Shown one piece after another: positions 18,001 through 26,200 of a stretch of DNA of 36,012 bases; position 1 is the stretch's first letter; every line of letters starts with the position of its first letter. The notes beneath the pieces are model-generated. The model was not told the origin of the DNA and ran no database searches. It saw only the letters and a program-made list of their open reading frames with translations. Origin of the DNA: a virus. Location of the stretch: positions 1 to 36,012 of IMG/VR virus record IMGVR_UViG_3300025151_000129; one strand, written 5' to 3'. Both the position numbers and the translations under genes were made by a program.

Positions 18001-18614
18001 GTAGTGTAAGTATTACCAATGCTGGTTCTGGTTATACTACGGATACTCCTCCTGGTGTAATTGTTGGACTATCCTCAATAATATCTGAAGAAATTGGATC
18101 AATAGGAATTGTTACCTCAATGTCTGGGGCAATCATTGGTATTGGAACTACATTATCTTCATCACAACTTGCGATTAAGTTTACTACAGAAAATGCAAGA
18201 TCATTTGATGGAGTTATTGGAGTAGGTGATCCAATATTCATATATGACACTGAAGTTGGATCTGGAGTTACATCAGTAAATGCGACAGATTCCAACGTAG
18301 TTGGTATAGGAACAACATTTGTAGATAATATCTATATTATCTCGGAGTTGAGTGAAAGTGGTAATCCTATAGTGGGGGTAATAACATGTACAGTGAAGAG
18401 TGATACAAGTACCACAGGAATTAGTACTGTGGGTTATTCTACTAATCCCGTAGGAAGATATTCTGTGGGGATTATTTCGAGTATTACTAGATCTTCATCA
18501 CCAATTTCTATAGGTGTTACAGGTCTTACAGTTGATGCCGGACTAACTACTTTCCCATCAATTGTGAGAACGGGTGGTCAGATCACTTTTAATGAAAGTG
18601 GTGCCATTAACTGA
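6006..18614 (+). CDS. gp7: giant baseplate wedge protein in the gp7 position
   Basis: This single open frame encodes 4202 residues, about four times T4 gp7 (1032), and fills 35% of the window. Its place between gp6 and gp8 and an N-terminus of cyanophage-gp7 type (PRFIVDESPKTVDFLKQYY, then FRILYNVLYGREPKVINLEE near residue 215) support the call. The interior is a chain of beta modules: a YHYH domain (about 1258-1365); at least eight 'H-G/P-F...GD-V' modules; four 'IDDEIITY...RG' modules; G-x-GY repeats; and many GIGTT strings. Near residues 3677-3790 there is a conserved segment, VTEEFTDSFCMWQFGEIDY to IFFYRGTKGVDE. It probably forms the wedge backbone plus long surface extensions that might contact fibres or the host surface. 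No stop or frameshift interrupts it. Identity with T4 gp7 outside the N-terminus is inferred from position only. Confidence 0.8.
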   Translation: MKDSYLETRIKVQDILGNQLPRFIVDESPKTVDFLKQYYISQEYQSGPVDIAENLDQYLNLDTLVSEVIVGVTTLSSDISSTETTITVSSGTKGYPDEYGLLKIDDEIITYTGITSTSFTGCIRGFSGITDYHQDLNQEELVFSSSSAASHSGGSSITNLSSLFLKDFYNKFKFTFAPGLEGKDFISSLNVGNFLKEIKSFYISKGTNESFRILYNVLYGREPKVINLEELILKPSSAKFKRRQVALARLISGNPLKIKGQSIFKDNSSSEASVSDIQAVVTDNEVLYQIDLFIGYDEISDIKGIFKITPNSKSVEESAAGSKVITVDSTLGFSDSGTIVSGNNTITYTDKTINQFLGCTGIESTIEKSDIVRSNELYFGYEDGDTSKRVDLIFVGVLNDFVQDGNLDIDEGDVLKIKNYGIKIENPESNKSKKEIFSNSWIYNTSSTYQITSFNNQTIQLSSLIDRSSLKKGDNIEIIDRFTKNRIFPTNNNDQYPIITAIDIQNNSVILDNFAFSPDDAKNYNLRRVLNKAKTESEKTLLKYGNSVITSDVQNVYFDDINKDFYVASNSLPSEVNDSEVSGSNEYRENLSVEVVQESLSSAIANDPPEEEDNLRERNDDEKYTQIKFTSNPIKFRTGDKVLYSPKGEGDPLLGLTEGIYYVKKISSNTIELYSSLPAIDVGRKLGFLAPISNDLGHVFTLYSQRTNIIDSQKLLKKFPLVSNLNKNPSPTNHGGIGMLINGVEIDSYKSLDKVYYGKLNSIDVLNGGEDFDVTNPPELVVSESSGTRALAQPVLKGTVTDILIDEFNYNVNQVVSIGVTGGNGTSISVVPITQKRFVELPFDARSDSNGGKITLSNNRILFDDDHGLDDGQEVVYDSNLNNPLGVGAGSSTLVSDGRYFAKVLNNKTIKLFPTLSDLNGNTNEINFNGTNTSGVHKIKVGPYNLLRQINVLDGGVFYNNKLQVSPSGISTITNTINFNNHGFNSGEIVEYSSSGTTITNLNINNQYYVLKINDNSFRVCDAGIGGTVSTNYDKKNYIEFDNTGTGYQTFKYPDIKAFANVVTVGLGTTSTQSITLTPVVKGSIDRVHLYEAGTKYGSTIKNYERKPTISVKNGRDARVRPIIVGGQVQRVNVEYGGAEYYSIPNLNIIDPTNSGTGCVLRPVIENQRLVEVKVINAGAGYSETQSFIDVTSSGKNQVFDSNVRSLTVINGGNFDVDNNLIFDSKVLSENKKETALNYSVLNYEDNIFLDNSSKISGIIGWAYDGNPIYGPYGSKDPNEFSVAEILTSGYTKNSNLVEDRPSTSIFPEGFFVEDYTYDNSGDLDEYNGRFEKNSDFPNGVYAYHALLDGNGKGVFPYFIGDKYYSSPEKENFNDIDQTFDFNNSNLKRNTFPYKLFDSSSENNFIRNNIEKEHRIEIVSTSSGSIESFNINDGGTGYKVNQILKFDNSSTNGSGVSAKIFAVKGKDIVDVTTTETNITNAISSNEGGKIRVSVSTSHPFNDNDIISFSGISSTSVADLQVFSKINVLPLSNTRCLSTVSSVSDVSTPISSDILVSFIPSYVSADSVVSIGTETCTVLNAYQDSNILTVQRTLTGLEHPKGTILSYTQKDFTVDVDIPTSLFGIDDSKVNEKVYFNPSQSVGIGTTVGTTNKVSFTRAGTPITRNIPVQEIYLENHPFTTNQKIVYEGPNSAIEVKISPSDSSNINLENFSTLYAVKTSANTIGIKTGIQTSNLYFIEADDKINASFRTDYDQITVDLKKINSVVSVSTSHGMNTGDTVILDHKSNLSKTVTLKRDSEDGFILVNPDNVDSFTTASNILTLTSHEFKTGDKVKYSTTGTPPTGLTNDSYYYVYVDGVDTIQLCETYVDAVEVPSNAVTFSSTGSGTHTISLVNSQISLTRNDNLVFDTSDSSLSEYTLRLFYDQEFDNEFVSTGSTSSFSVTGIGSTVTTLTYSDSLPDKLYYALEKSGHISTADFDVKNYSEIKFFDSGYDGEFIITGAGTTTFTINPPSVERLSYTKSQTDTFEYETTSTSAVGPVSRITLMSGGSDYKKSPIFVGVGTTTSTNALIIPSSKEIGNVKNIRSISNSFEYLFDRTLRPEALIPQKVEFLDSNTIDTITVTNNGSNYINNPDVIIIDSNTNNIINSGFLTSEINSGELIGVNVITEPVGLPEKEITIRTINNDNGVAITGVTTDSNTRFKCTIQTPLSGFSKKPFEQGDEVYIEGITASSGLGFNSEDYGYRFFEVVNVETDSGSNVITFDFTGISTNIGVPGTASNYGRLIPKTDYPQFSTTYKTSLFTIGENILCNGIITDLEVVESKTNYLKIIGRYVISSGDNIEGSISKNTAKVSKITDNKGTFTIDFSDKVEFGWDDDTGKTNTSVQVIPDNDYYQNLSYSVKSPVTWKESVNTTNNLVHTIGLKNFADTEVETSSSVSIGGTSASVVIVDVIDKLRADTIYNFDNARDVDVADGKSRFIELENTRLTDYINCKTNNALTIDNINQQFSNLEDSPDEFLNIDNIDGSSRFDTYLVKLNSFPRNKNQAQLSEIVLLSSGDSSDNILINKLELINSGDGAITSVDELYGSYQIQLHEDGENYFRFVPNDPYDVDYDLKFIKTSFGSSAGIGSTTFGSTTLRTFTASVFPDTTQVTGYDINQYNALYVNTKVEDLITHEMNYVETYVTHDGTDTKLSESFVGSTLETNPQIGFSTASISGSTLILGYENPAGNNKIRISQKIVGIGTTGSGNGEYRYSIGSEQIAGAERSAVYQSINQVGIGTTTIVELDSSLFDAAKSIVYVQSNNFSALHQLTVLHDDTNGYIQQAPFLTNDDVVPITGLGTFGVEFSPSGNLTVKFHPEDSVGVTTVNIFNQAIYKILDLENTYPSLDYGRVSESVSNASYNAVNGARINKKDFDLKYQNTPIFSKSFNPSSVITAGTGKSVFNIEDHFFRPGEELIYTPNSTIVGVGSTPMMYEDDAGNVGVLTSRVFAIRVTKDSFGISTTKTKANAGIGVTITSFGEGNAHIFEMAKSNEKSVISIDGIIQSPINDIQVSHTLENNPGSGIGTTTTLFSLSGISTIKVDTILKVEDEYMRILSVGIGTSTSGPITVGVGTYNLVEVTRGFVGSSATSHANGVSANLFQGSFNIVNSKIHFAEAPRGNPQQTTLETGLPFPRSTFNGRVFLRNSYDTNIIYDDISKDFTGITSEFILKKNSANTVGIGTSGGNGIVLVNGIYQTPITENNRDGNYKIIEDINAGITTIRFTGITVENTEQLAISDTDVNRNELPRGGVPVTLGSTGGLGYAPLVPANVIPFLDGNGAITSIIGVATAKPDLGINTASYDKTTGILSVTTNTNHDFNFGTDFVKLEGLEFSCPGGSGITTTIFPDTATKVFAITKVVSPTIFETKVGTSTITHTYVGQGSAYPYYPDLTFGSGYNNIVSIGVTVYDPSQDAGGSIATITASPVGFNTHIFVSAVDTGSIALASNPTDKRTPTNVLYDPLSGIATFVLGENHPFSVGDTVTIADNSLTFTCAQDSHQTNHSYPRSTDPMGSNSTTSIGSTDDTTVTLNVGSSAAHGGGRLQFNIGAGGTGYNDPQIFVSPPSYESLEVRGVSRLGVGNTTDTGSGLLVDIVMQPSSEYAGIGTYEVGEFVVARSGFGFERGDKFEPVGLVTDYRLEQVKTQFRMEVTEEFTDSFCMWQFGEIDYIDSIKDLQTGSRKRFPIKYNDELFSIEKDDVLFEDGDLSNIMLVIRNRVVQEPILHYYFIGGTSIVFTDAPEPQDDIQIFFYRGTKGVDETIGAATTNAPIKPGDQIILSSPLGLTTSQTVRTSFRISNSDSLETNVYSGEGIDEENYKPITVIKQKNNFVADGELVTKDRKSLTSRIFPVAKIIGDIETSTGKFFVDTVNLFDYENNISQDTISARLVAETSNPVAAAITATVSIAGTISALTINDGGSGYNSSSPPTIKLSNPYDTFDVDDEGRSIISSIGVTATATATVSSAGTVSSVSITNAGSGYTTDTPPGVIVGLSSIISEEIGSIGIVTSMSGAIIGIGTTLSSSQLAIKFTTENARSFDGVIGVGDPIFIYDTEVGSGVTSVNATDSNVVGIGTTFVDNIYIISELSESGNPIVGVITCTVKSDTSTTGISTVGYSTNPVGRYSVGIISSITRSSSPISIGVTGLTVDAGLTTFPSIVRTGGQITFNESGAIN
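6262..6402 (+). repeat. first copy of the 'IDDEIITY...RGFSG' module
   Basis: Residues of about 86-132 of the gp7-position protein contain LLKIDDEIITYTGI and FTGCIRGFSGITDYH. Related copies lie at about 6975-7100 (NTITYTDKT, GCTGIEST), 10687-10815 (VSIGTETCTV, QRTLTGLEHPKG) and 15205-15400 (LKVEDEYMRI, VTRGFVGSSATSHANG). A further copy lies in the DUF4815 protein at about 26460-26620. The shared pattern is a strand with an acidic EE/DE pair, a hydrophobic strand, then RG-x-x-G-x-x-x-x-x-H. Confidence 0.55.
7903..11660 (+). repeat. repeated 'HGF-x-x-GD-V-x-YS' beta modules in the gp7-position protein
   Basis: Protein-level repeats of about 50 residues start near 7903 (FRTGDKVLYSPKG), 8590 (DDHGLDDGQEVVYD), 8940 (NNHGFNSGEIVEYS), 10485 (TSHPFNDNDIISFS), 11008 (ENHPFTTNQKIVYE), 11300 (TSHGMNTGDTVILD) and 11465 (TSHEFKTGDKVKYS). 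Each is followed by a tyrosine-rich strand (YYVKKI, YYVLKI, YYYVYV) and a strand ending in 'T-I-x-L'. Two more lie at 16045 and 16517. They look like small beta domains in tandem. DNA identity between copies is low, so they are old. Confidence 0.6.
9778..10101 (+). other. YHYH domain inside the gp7-position protein
   Basis: Around residues 1258-1365 the segment IIGWAYDGNPIYGPYGSKD is followed by EDYTYDNSGDLDEYNGRF, FPNGVYAYHALLD and FPYFIGDKYY. This is the pattern of the YHYH domain (PF14240), with the GWAYDGNPIYGP core and a Tyr-His pair (AYHA). The family occurs in marine bacterial exported proteins and cyanophage virion proteins; its activity is not known. Metal or carbohydrate binding is a guess. 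Confidence 0.75.
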
Positions 18615-18633
18615 TTAATTTTATTCTTATTAA

Positions 18634-18641
18634 TATAAATA
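18634..18641 (+). promoter_or_regulatory. T4-type late promoter (TATAAATA)
   Basis: An exact late promoter octamer in the 44-base gap after the giant gene, 17 bases before the gp8 ATG. This is the same spacing as at gp25. It would restart transcription after a 12.6-kb gene, so that gp8 and downstream genes do not depend on complete read-through. Confidence 0.8.
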
Positions 18642-18658
18642 TCTAAAAAACAATTAAT

Positions 18659-20233
18659 ATGCCATCAATAATAACAGATCAATTGAGATTATCGACTGCA
18701 AGTAATTTTGTAGATTCTGTTGTAGATAGTAATAATTCTTATTATGTATTTTTAGGGCTTCCAAATTCCACTGGAACCACCCCTGGTGGAACATTTGTAG
18801 GATTTGGCAGAACATCTACTTGGACATCTACAGGAACTCCACCATCACCAGTTGATAATTTTGAATATACCTCACATTATAAAGATACTATGATGTTTGG
18901 TAAAAAAATTACAAGTTCTAATGTTAGAAGAGTTGTAAAAAAATATGATTGGGTTGAAAGAGGCAGATATGATATGTATCGTCATGACTATCAAAAAACA
19001 ACTTTATCTTCTCCATATAATAAAACCAAAAATTTAAGTAGTGCAAATTATTATGTAATAACTGATGAATTTAAAGTTTATTTGTGCATTAAGAATGGAT
19101 CTAGTGGATCTCAACCAGAACCAAATCAATCCTTACACAAACCAACATTTACGGATTTAGAACCATCTCCGGCAAATACTACTAGTGATGATGGATATCT
19201 TTGGAAGTATTTATTTACCGTTTCACCAAGTGACGTAATAAAATTTGATTCTACCGAATATATTATTCTACCAGAAAATTGGACTACGACTACAGATGCT
19301 CAAATAAAAGTTATTAGAGAAGCTGCAGATTCTGATATTAATAAAAATCAAATAAAAACAGTATATATTGAAAATCGTGGTGGTAGTGGATATAGTAATG
19401 GAATATATGATATTGTTGGTGATGGTAGCGGTGCGAAAGTTAGTATAACTGTAAATAGTGATGGTCAGATTATAGGAACAAATATTGTTTCTGGTGGTAG
19501 TGGATATACTTATGGTGTAGTTGACTTAAAAAGTGGATCTAACAACAGTCCAGCTACGTTAGTTCCTATTATCCCACCATCAAGGGGACATGGATATGAC
19601 ATTTACAAGGAATTGCTTGCAGATAAAGTTTTAGTTTATGCTAGATTTGATGATTCCACTAAAGATTATCCGGTAGATACTAATTTTGCTCAGGTCGGAA
19701 TTTTAAAAAATCCAGAGCAACAAGATTCTACAAATTTATTTACTCTAAATGAGTTTTCATCATTAGAGTCTATAAAATTGAGTAATTCAACATTAGTAAG
19801 CACAACAAATTATGTTGGTGCTGCAATAACACAAACTGTTAGTGATGGAATTGCCAGAGGTTATGTTGCATCTTATGATTCTGATACTCAGGTATTGAAA
19901 TATTTTCAAGATAGATCATTGAATTTTGGAGATGGTACTACCAATGTTGATAATGCTAATGTTGGTTCTGAAGGATCTAGATTAAAATTTGGTGGTACTG
20001 GACAAGTTAATGGACAGACACCAAGTTTTAGTGTAAACATAGACACAGGATTTAGTGGCGTTACTACAACAGTAAATGGAAAAATAATTAATTTAGGAAG
20101 TTCTTTTACAGCAGGGGTTTCAACTTCACAGATAAATAAAAAGACGGGCGATATAATTTATATCGATAATAGAAATCCTGTCAATAGAGATCTAAGACAA
20201 AAAGAAGACGTTAAAATCATCCTGGAATTTTAA
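18659..20233 (+). CDS. gp8: baseplate wedge subunit gp8
   Basis: The 524-residue protein is longer than T4 gp8 (334), but key segments match it. These are MMFGKKITSSNVRRVVKKYD near residue 78, WVERGRYDMY, DGYLWKYLF at 178-186, EYIILPENW, and a C-terminus IIYIDNRNPVNRDLRQKEDV then KIILEF that parallels T4 gp8's last strands. In T4, gp8 is a dimer bound to gp7 and gp6 in the wedge. The extra length includes a pair of G-GSGY repeats (about residues 235-300: ENRGGSGYSNGIYDIVGDG and VSGGSGYTYG), the same module seen in gp14 and the giant protein. It has its own late promoter octamer and no Shine-Dalgarno sequence. Confidence 0.88.
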   Translation: MPSIITDQLRLSTASNFVDSVVDSNNSYYVFLGLPNSTGTTPGGTFVGFGRTSTWTSTGTPPSPVDNFEYTSHYKDTMMFGKKITSSNVRRVVKKYDWVERGRYDMYRHDYQKTTLSSPYNKTKNLSSANYYVITDEFKVYLCIKNGSSGSQPEPNQSLHKPTFTDLEPSPANTTSDDGYLWKYLFTVSPSDVIKFDSTEYIILPENWTTTTDAQIKVIREAADSDINKNQIKTVYIENRGGSGYSNGIYDIVGDGSGAKVSITVNSDGQIIGTNIVSGGSGYTYGVVDLKSGSNNSPATLVPIIPPSRGHGYDIYKELLADKVLVYARFDDSTKDYPVDTNFAQVGILKNPEQQDSTNLFTLNEFSSLESIKLSNSTLVSTTNYVGAAITQTVSDGIARGYVASYDSDTQVLKYFQDRSLNFGDGTTNVDNANVGSEGSRLKFGGTGQVNGQTPSFSVNIDTGFSGVTTTVNGKIINLGSSFTAGVSTSQINKKTGDIIYIDNRNPVNRDLRQKEDVKIILEF

Positions 20234-20238
20234 GAGAC

Positions 20239-23200
20239 ATGTCACCACAAAGAACAAATTTTAATGTAAGTCCATACTATGACGATTTTGATAGTAATGA
20301 TAATTACTATAAGGTATTATATAAACCAGGATTTCCTATTCAGGCTAGAGAGTTAACGTCTTCTCAGTCAATATTTCAGAATCAATTAGAACAGTTTGGA
20401 AATAATATCTTTAAACAAAAAACCATAGTTTCTGGTGGTTTTCATTATAGTGGTTCTGGTTCCGATCAACCTTATAGAGGTGTAAAATTACAATCAAAGA
20501 ATTTTGATATTGATATATCAATTTATCTTAATAATTTTTTAAATAAAAAAATTAGAGGTTTAGTATCTGGAGTAACTGCCACAATTAAAAATGTAGTTTT
20601 ACCAGAACCTGGAAATTTAGAAGTAGATAATCCAATTTTATATTTAAATTATGAATCTGGAGATGGAACAAAATCAGATCGTATATTTGAGGATGGAGAA
20701 GAATTAATATGTATTGATAATGTTACTTATGGTAATACTACAATTTCTGCAGGGACACCTTTTGCATCCTTGATTCAATTAAATGCCAATATTTCTGGAT
20801 CGGCATATTCTATTAATAATGGTGTTGTTTTTGTAAGAGGAATATTTGCAAATGTAGAAAATCAAACTTTAATTTTAGATTATTATAAAACAAATCCATC
20901 ATACAAAGTTGGATTACAAGTAAGTGAATCTGTTGTTGATGCTAATCAAGATAATGATTTATTTGATAATGCAAAAGGGTTTAGTAATTATGCGGCACCT
21001 GGAGCCGATAGATTTAAACTTGATCTGAAATTAGTTAAAAAACCACTTGATGGTGATCTTGATTTAGATTTTGTACCACTCACAACAATAAGAAATGGTG
21101 TAAAGCAAGATACTTATGAATATACACAATATAACGTTATAAGAGATTATATAGCAAAAAGAACTTTTGAAGAATCTGGCAATTATGCTGTAAAACCCTT
21201 TACCGTAAGTGTATTTAATTCTCTTAATGATAACTTGGGAAATAGAGGAATATATCAAAAAAATTCCTTGACGAATGAGTTTAATAGTCCTTCTGATGAC
21301 TTGATGGCAGTATCAATATCAAAAGGAAAGGCATATGTCAAAGGATATGATATAGAAAATATTAGTGAAGTTATAAAAGATGTAGAAAAACCAAGAGATG
21401 TTGGTATTCAATCTTCAACATCAGTAGAATTTGAATTTGGTAATTTAATCACTACAAATAATACCACAGGATATCCAGTCCAAGGTCAAGTAATATCATT
21501 AATGGATAATTTTGGTGGAACAGGAACTCCTATTGGTAGTGCCAGAGTTTATAGTTTCAATTTGAAAGATTCTGCTTATGAAAATGATTTTACAGAGTGG
21601 GATTTGAGATTATTTGATATTCAAACTTATACAAAATTAACTCTCAATACCATAGTATCAAGTACACAACTTCCCAAAGGATCTTATATAGTAGGAAGAT
21701 CGAGTGGAGCCAGTGGATATACCGTTTCTGCCGGAGACGATACTGAAGTAGTTAATGTTACTCAAACTTCCGGTACTTTTATAAAAGAAGAGCAATTAGA
21801 AATTAATGGATCTGTAACTGAATTATCAAGATCAATTAAATCGGTAGAGGTATATGATACCAAAAGTATTTTATCCTTTAGTCAAGAAAATTCTGAAATT
21901 ACTGGAAATTTTAAAACAGATTCTTCCTTAAAATCTCTTAATATGCCTCATGGTATAGATAAAGTCACAATTACAAATTCGGGCACGGTGACTAGTAATG
22001 GTCAATCATTTATTGGAATAAAACCCGGTGATATTATCGGATATAGTGCTGGTGAAAATAAAATTTTCAATAAGGTTTCAGCCATAAGTTCTTCTGGAAC
22101 TGAACTGACTGTGATAGCAACTGATCCCAGTGGTGCATATGGACATGCCTTACCTAGTTCGGGAATTACCACCAGTGTGAAAAGATATGTTCCAATCTTA
22201 AATAAATCTAATGGATTATTTGTAAAATTGCCCCAAAACAATATATCATCTATTTCTCTAGATAATTCGTCTCTAAAAACCACAAAAGTTTTAACTAGTG
22301 TAACTGTCAATTCATCTGGTAATGCTACTTTAGCATTACCTTCAGGATTTACGGGAACATTTGATTCTTTTGATCAAGAAAAATATACAGCCGTACAAAA
22401 GAACAATGGATCTATAGCATCATTAAATAGTGATACTTTTACTTACGATGCAACAGCACCATCCATTACGGATTTAACAGCATCACAAAATCATTTCTTT
22501 GCGGTTACTTTAAATAAAACAGGTATTAGAAGTAAAGTAAAAAATTATAATAGAAGTCAAGTAGTAGGAGTGACTTCATCATTTACTAGGTCTAGTGGAT
22601 CTAATTCTTCCAATTCACTTAATGATGGTCTCGTTTATGATGCAAGATATGGATTAAGAGTTCAGGATAAAGAAATTTCTCTTAACAAACCTGATGTCTC
22701 TAGAGTTATTGCGGTATATGAATCTAGAAATTCTTCCGCACCTACTTTAGATCGAGTATCATTCTCATCCACAGTAAATGTATCTACTAATGCAATTATT
22801 GGAGAAAATATTGTTAACTTAGAAAAATCTGTCGTTGCTAGAATTGTAGGAGTAGTAAACTCAGACACTTTAGAAGTTGTTTACTTATCCGATGACAATT
22901 TTAGTGCTGGAGATCAGGTAGAATTTGAAGAGTCTGAAATCAAAACTAATGTTGCCTCACTAACACCGGGTACATACAAAGATATAACTAATAATTTCCT
23001 TTTAGATAAAGGACAACGAAATGAGTATTGTGATTATTCTAGGATAGTAAGAAAAGATTCAGTTAATATTCCATCTAAACAATTAAAAATTATTTTTGAT
23101 TGTTATACAGTTAGTAATGATGAGGGTGATGTTTTTACGGCACTAAGTTATGATGAAAACAGATATTCTAGAGATATACCTCTAATTGACGGACGTGTAA

Positions 23201-26200
23201 GAGCTACAGATACTCTCGATTTTAGACCAAGAGTATCTGATTATAATACATCATCAAGTTTATCACCGTTCCACTTTGATTCAAGAATTTTTGATAATTC
23301 TATCAAACAATTTTTGGTTCCTAATGAAGTAGCAACTTTAGGAATAGAGTATTATCTTCCTAGAATAGATAGACTTTCTGTTAATACGAGTAATAATTTT
23401 GAATATGTAAAAGGAGTATCTTCATTAAACCCTGTAGCACCAAGTAAGTCTAAAGATCCTGGAAGAATGGATATTGCCACCATCAACTTACCAGCATATC
23501 TTTATAATCCTCAAGATGCTATTATCACATATAATGATAATAGAAGATATACAATGAAAGATATTGGAGATATTGATGATAGATTATCTCAACTAGAAGA
23601 ACTGACATCATTAAATTTATTAGAATTAAGTGCTCAATCATTATCAATTCACGATTCTGCTAATCGTGATAGATTTAAGTGTGGAATATTTGCAGATCCT
23701 TTAAATGATTATTCCTTTATTGATGAAGAAAGATCAAAATGCAATTTAGATTCTGGAAATCTACTACCAAAAAGTAGCGAAAATATAGTTAAATTAGACA
23801 TTGTAAGACAATCTGACAATTCTTTATTTGACAGTAACTTAAAAGAAACTGGCAATCAAATAACATTAAATTATGAAGAAATTTCTGCTATTGAACAAAC
23901 TGTTGCGACTGACTTTGAAAACTTAAATCCTTTTAGTGTTTCAGTTTATGAACCAACTATTGAGATAGTTCCCGTTGTAGATTTTTATACAGATGGTGAT
24001 CAAGTAACATTAGAAAAGCAAAAACGAGTTTTTGAGAAGACCAGAAATGTCAAATTGGGAGGTGATGATTTAGAATTAATTGCGGATATAACAATTGGTG
24101 ATGGTGGAGGAGAGGTAATCACAAGTAGAACCTCAGACTTACTTAAATTAACAGGATCAGTAAATCTACCGAAGGATAAAGATAAAAATACAGTTACTAA
24201 TTATGTTGGAACCACTGTAAATCCTTTTGCAAGAAGTAGGACTGTATTTTTTGAAGCAAAGGGATTCCCTGGAAATAATCTTCTATTTCCATTTTTAGGA
24301 CAGTATAAGTCTCCTGATATTTTTATAACGCCAAAATTACTTCAAATACGAAAAGAAGATGGAAGTGATGGATCGACTGGAACATTTATAGTTGGAGAAA
24401 TTGTAGATATTATTGAAGAAAGAACAAATGCACCATTCGCACCAGGATTTCTTGTAAGAAATGGAAGAGGAACTTTTAGAGTTTGTAGACCTGATCATCA
24501 ATCTGGTCCAATAGATAATCCAACAGAAACATATATTACAAGTCCTTATGATGTAAATGATCGATTATCTACTACCGGATATACACAAACAACTAAAACA
24601 TTAAATTTAGATGTTTTAGAAGCAGGAACTAACTTTAAACCTGATTTTGGCGTAGATGTTAATGCCGGACAATCCTTTGGTGGATATGCTCTTGTAGGAG
24701 CTAGAATAGTTGGTAGAGAAAGTGGTGCTGTTGCATTTGTAAAGAGTGATCAACTTGTATCTGATATTTTTGGAACAGTTCAAGGATCATTTCACATACA
24801 AGAACAAAGAATTCCATCTGGTTCTCATGCGTTTAGAATTACTACAAGTTCACAGAATTTATATCCAGAAGCAAGTACTACTTCAGACATTGTATTGACA
24901 GAAACTTATTATACATCAGGTAGTACACAACTAAACTTCACCAAACAAGACAAAGTAAAAGTTACTAAAACAGAACTGAATATTACAGCACAAAATCGCA
25001 TCTTTACAGAAACTATTATTGAAAATGAAAGAAGAACTCCACCATATGATAATGTCAGAGATCCACTTGGACAAACATTTTTCATAGAAGAACCATCAAA
25101 AAATCCTGCAAATGCCAACAGTGAAAAATTGATAAATTCTACAGATGATCTTTCAGATGGGGTAATTGTATCATCTATTGATGTATGGTTTAGATCTGCA
25201 CCTACAGTGCCAGAAAATGAAAATTACAATACAGAGCAACTTAAGAATCTATCAGGTACTGGAGAAAAGGTTACACTTCAATTAGTAGAAACTGTTGGAG
25301 ATGGTAGACCCGGAAGAACGATTTTGGCAGAAACCACACTGGAGCAATATCGCAAGTCTAGTGATGGAACATTAATTAATAATATAAAAACAAGTACTGA
25401 TGCAAATAGTAGTGCATATACTAGATTTTCTTTGAATAGACTTGTTTATTTGGAACCAGGTAAATTATATGCTTTTATATTGAAACCAGGAAGCAGTACG
25501 GCTTATGAGGCATATATTGCAACTAAAGATAAGGCAAATGTAACAGGAACTCAAATTTATAGAAATGAACATGCTGTTGGATCACTGTACAAATCTGCAA
25601 ATGCATTTGAATGGGAAAGAGATCCATATAGTGATTTAACATTTAGAGTTAATGTTTGCAACTTTACACCTGAACAAGGAGTTCTTTATTTAAATAATCA
25701 AGATCTTCCCTCGCAAGCATTGGATCCTAATCCTTTGGAACCAACACCAAAAACTGGATTTGTTAATATTACTCCAATACCTAGTAGTAATACATCATTA
25801 ATTAACATATTGAAAGATGGAAGAACTATTTTGGGTGGTGTTGGAAATACACATGCAACCGCAGATATTACAAGCACTGGTTCTGCCGTGGCAGGAATAT
25901 CCACAGACAATACGGGTACAAATTATATTACAGGAACTTCTTTGGATACTGTTGCAATTACAGGACAAGGAACAGGACTTAAGTTGTCGATTACTGCTTC
26001 TGGAGCAATTTCTAACACTACAGTTGCCGTTGCCGGTGTGGGATATCAAGTGGGTGATCAAGTAGGAATTACAACATCACAAGGTAGAGATGCAATTTTC
26101 ACTGTAAGTTCTACTGATGGAGGTATCAATAGATTGTATCTCGATAATATTCTTGGTGATAGTGGTTTTTGGACAGCAAATCAAGATTTACATTATTTGA

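Noticed and set aside
6006-18614. Fused genes or hidden frameshift in the giant gp7-position gene
   Set aside because: The frame reads through continuously with module spacing intact and no internal ribosome-binding site plus start at a module border that stands out.
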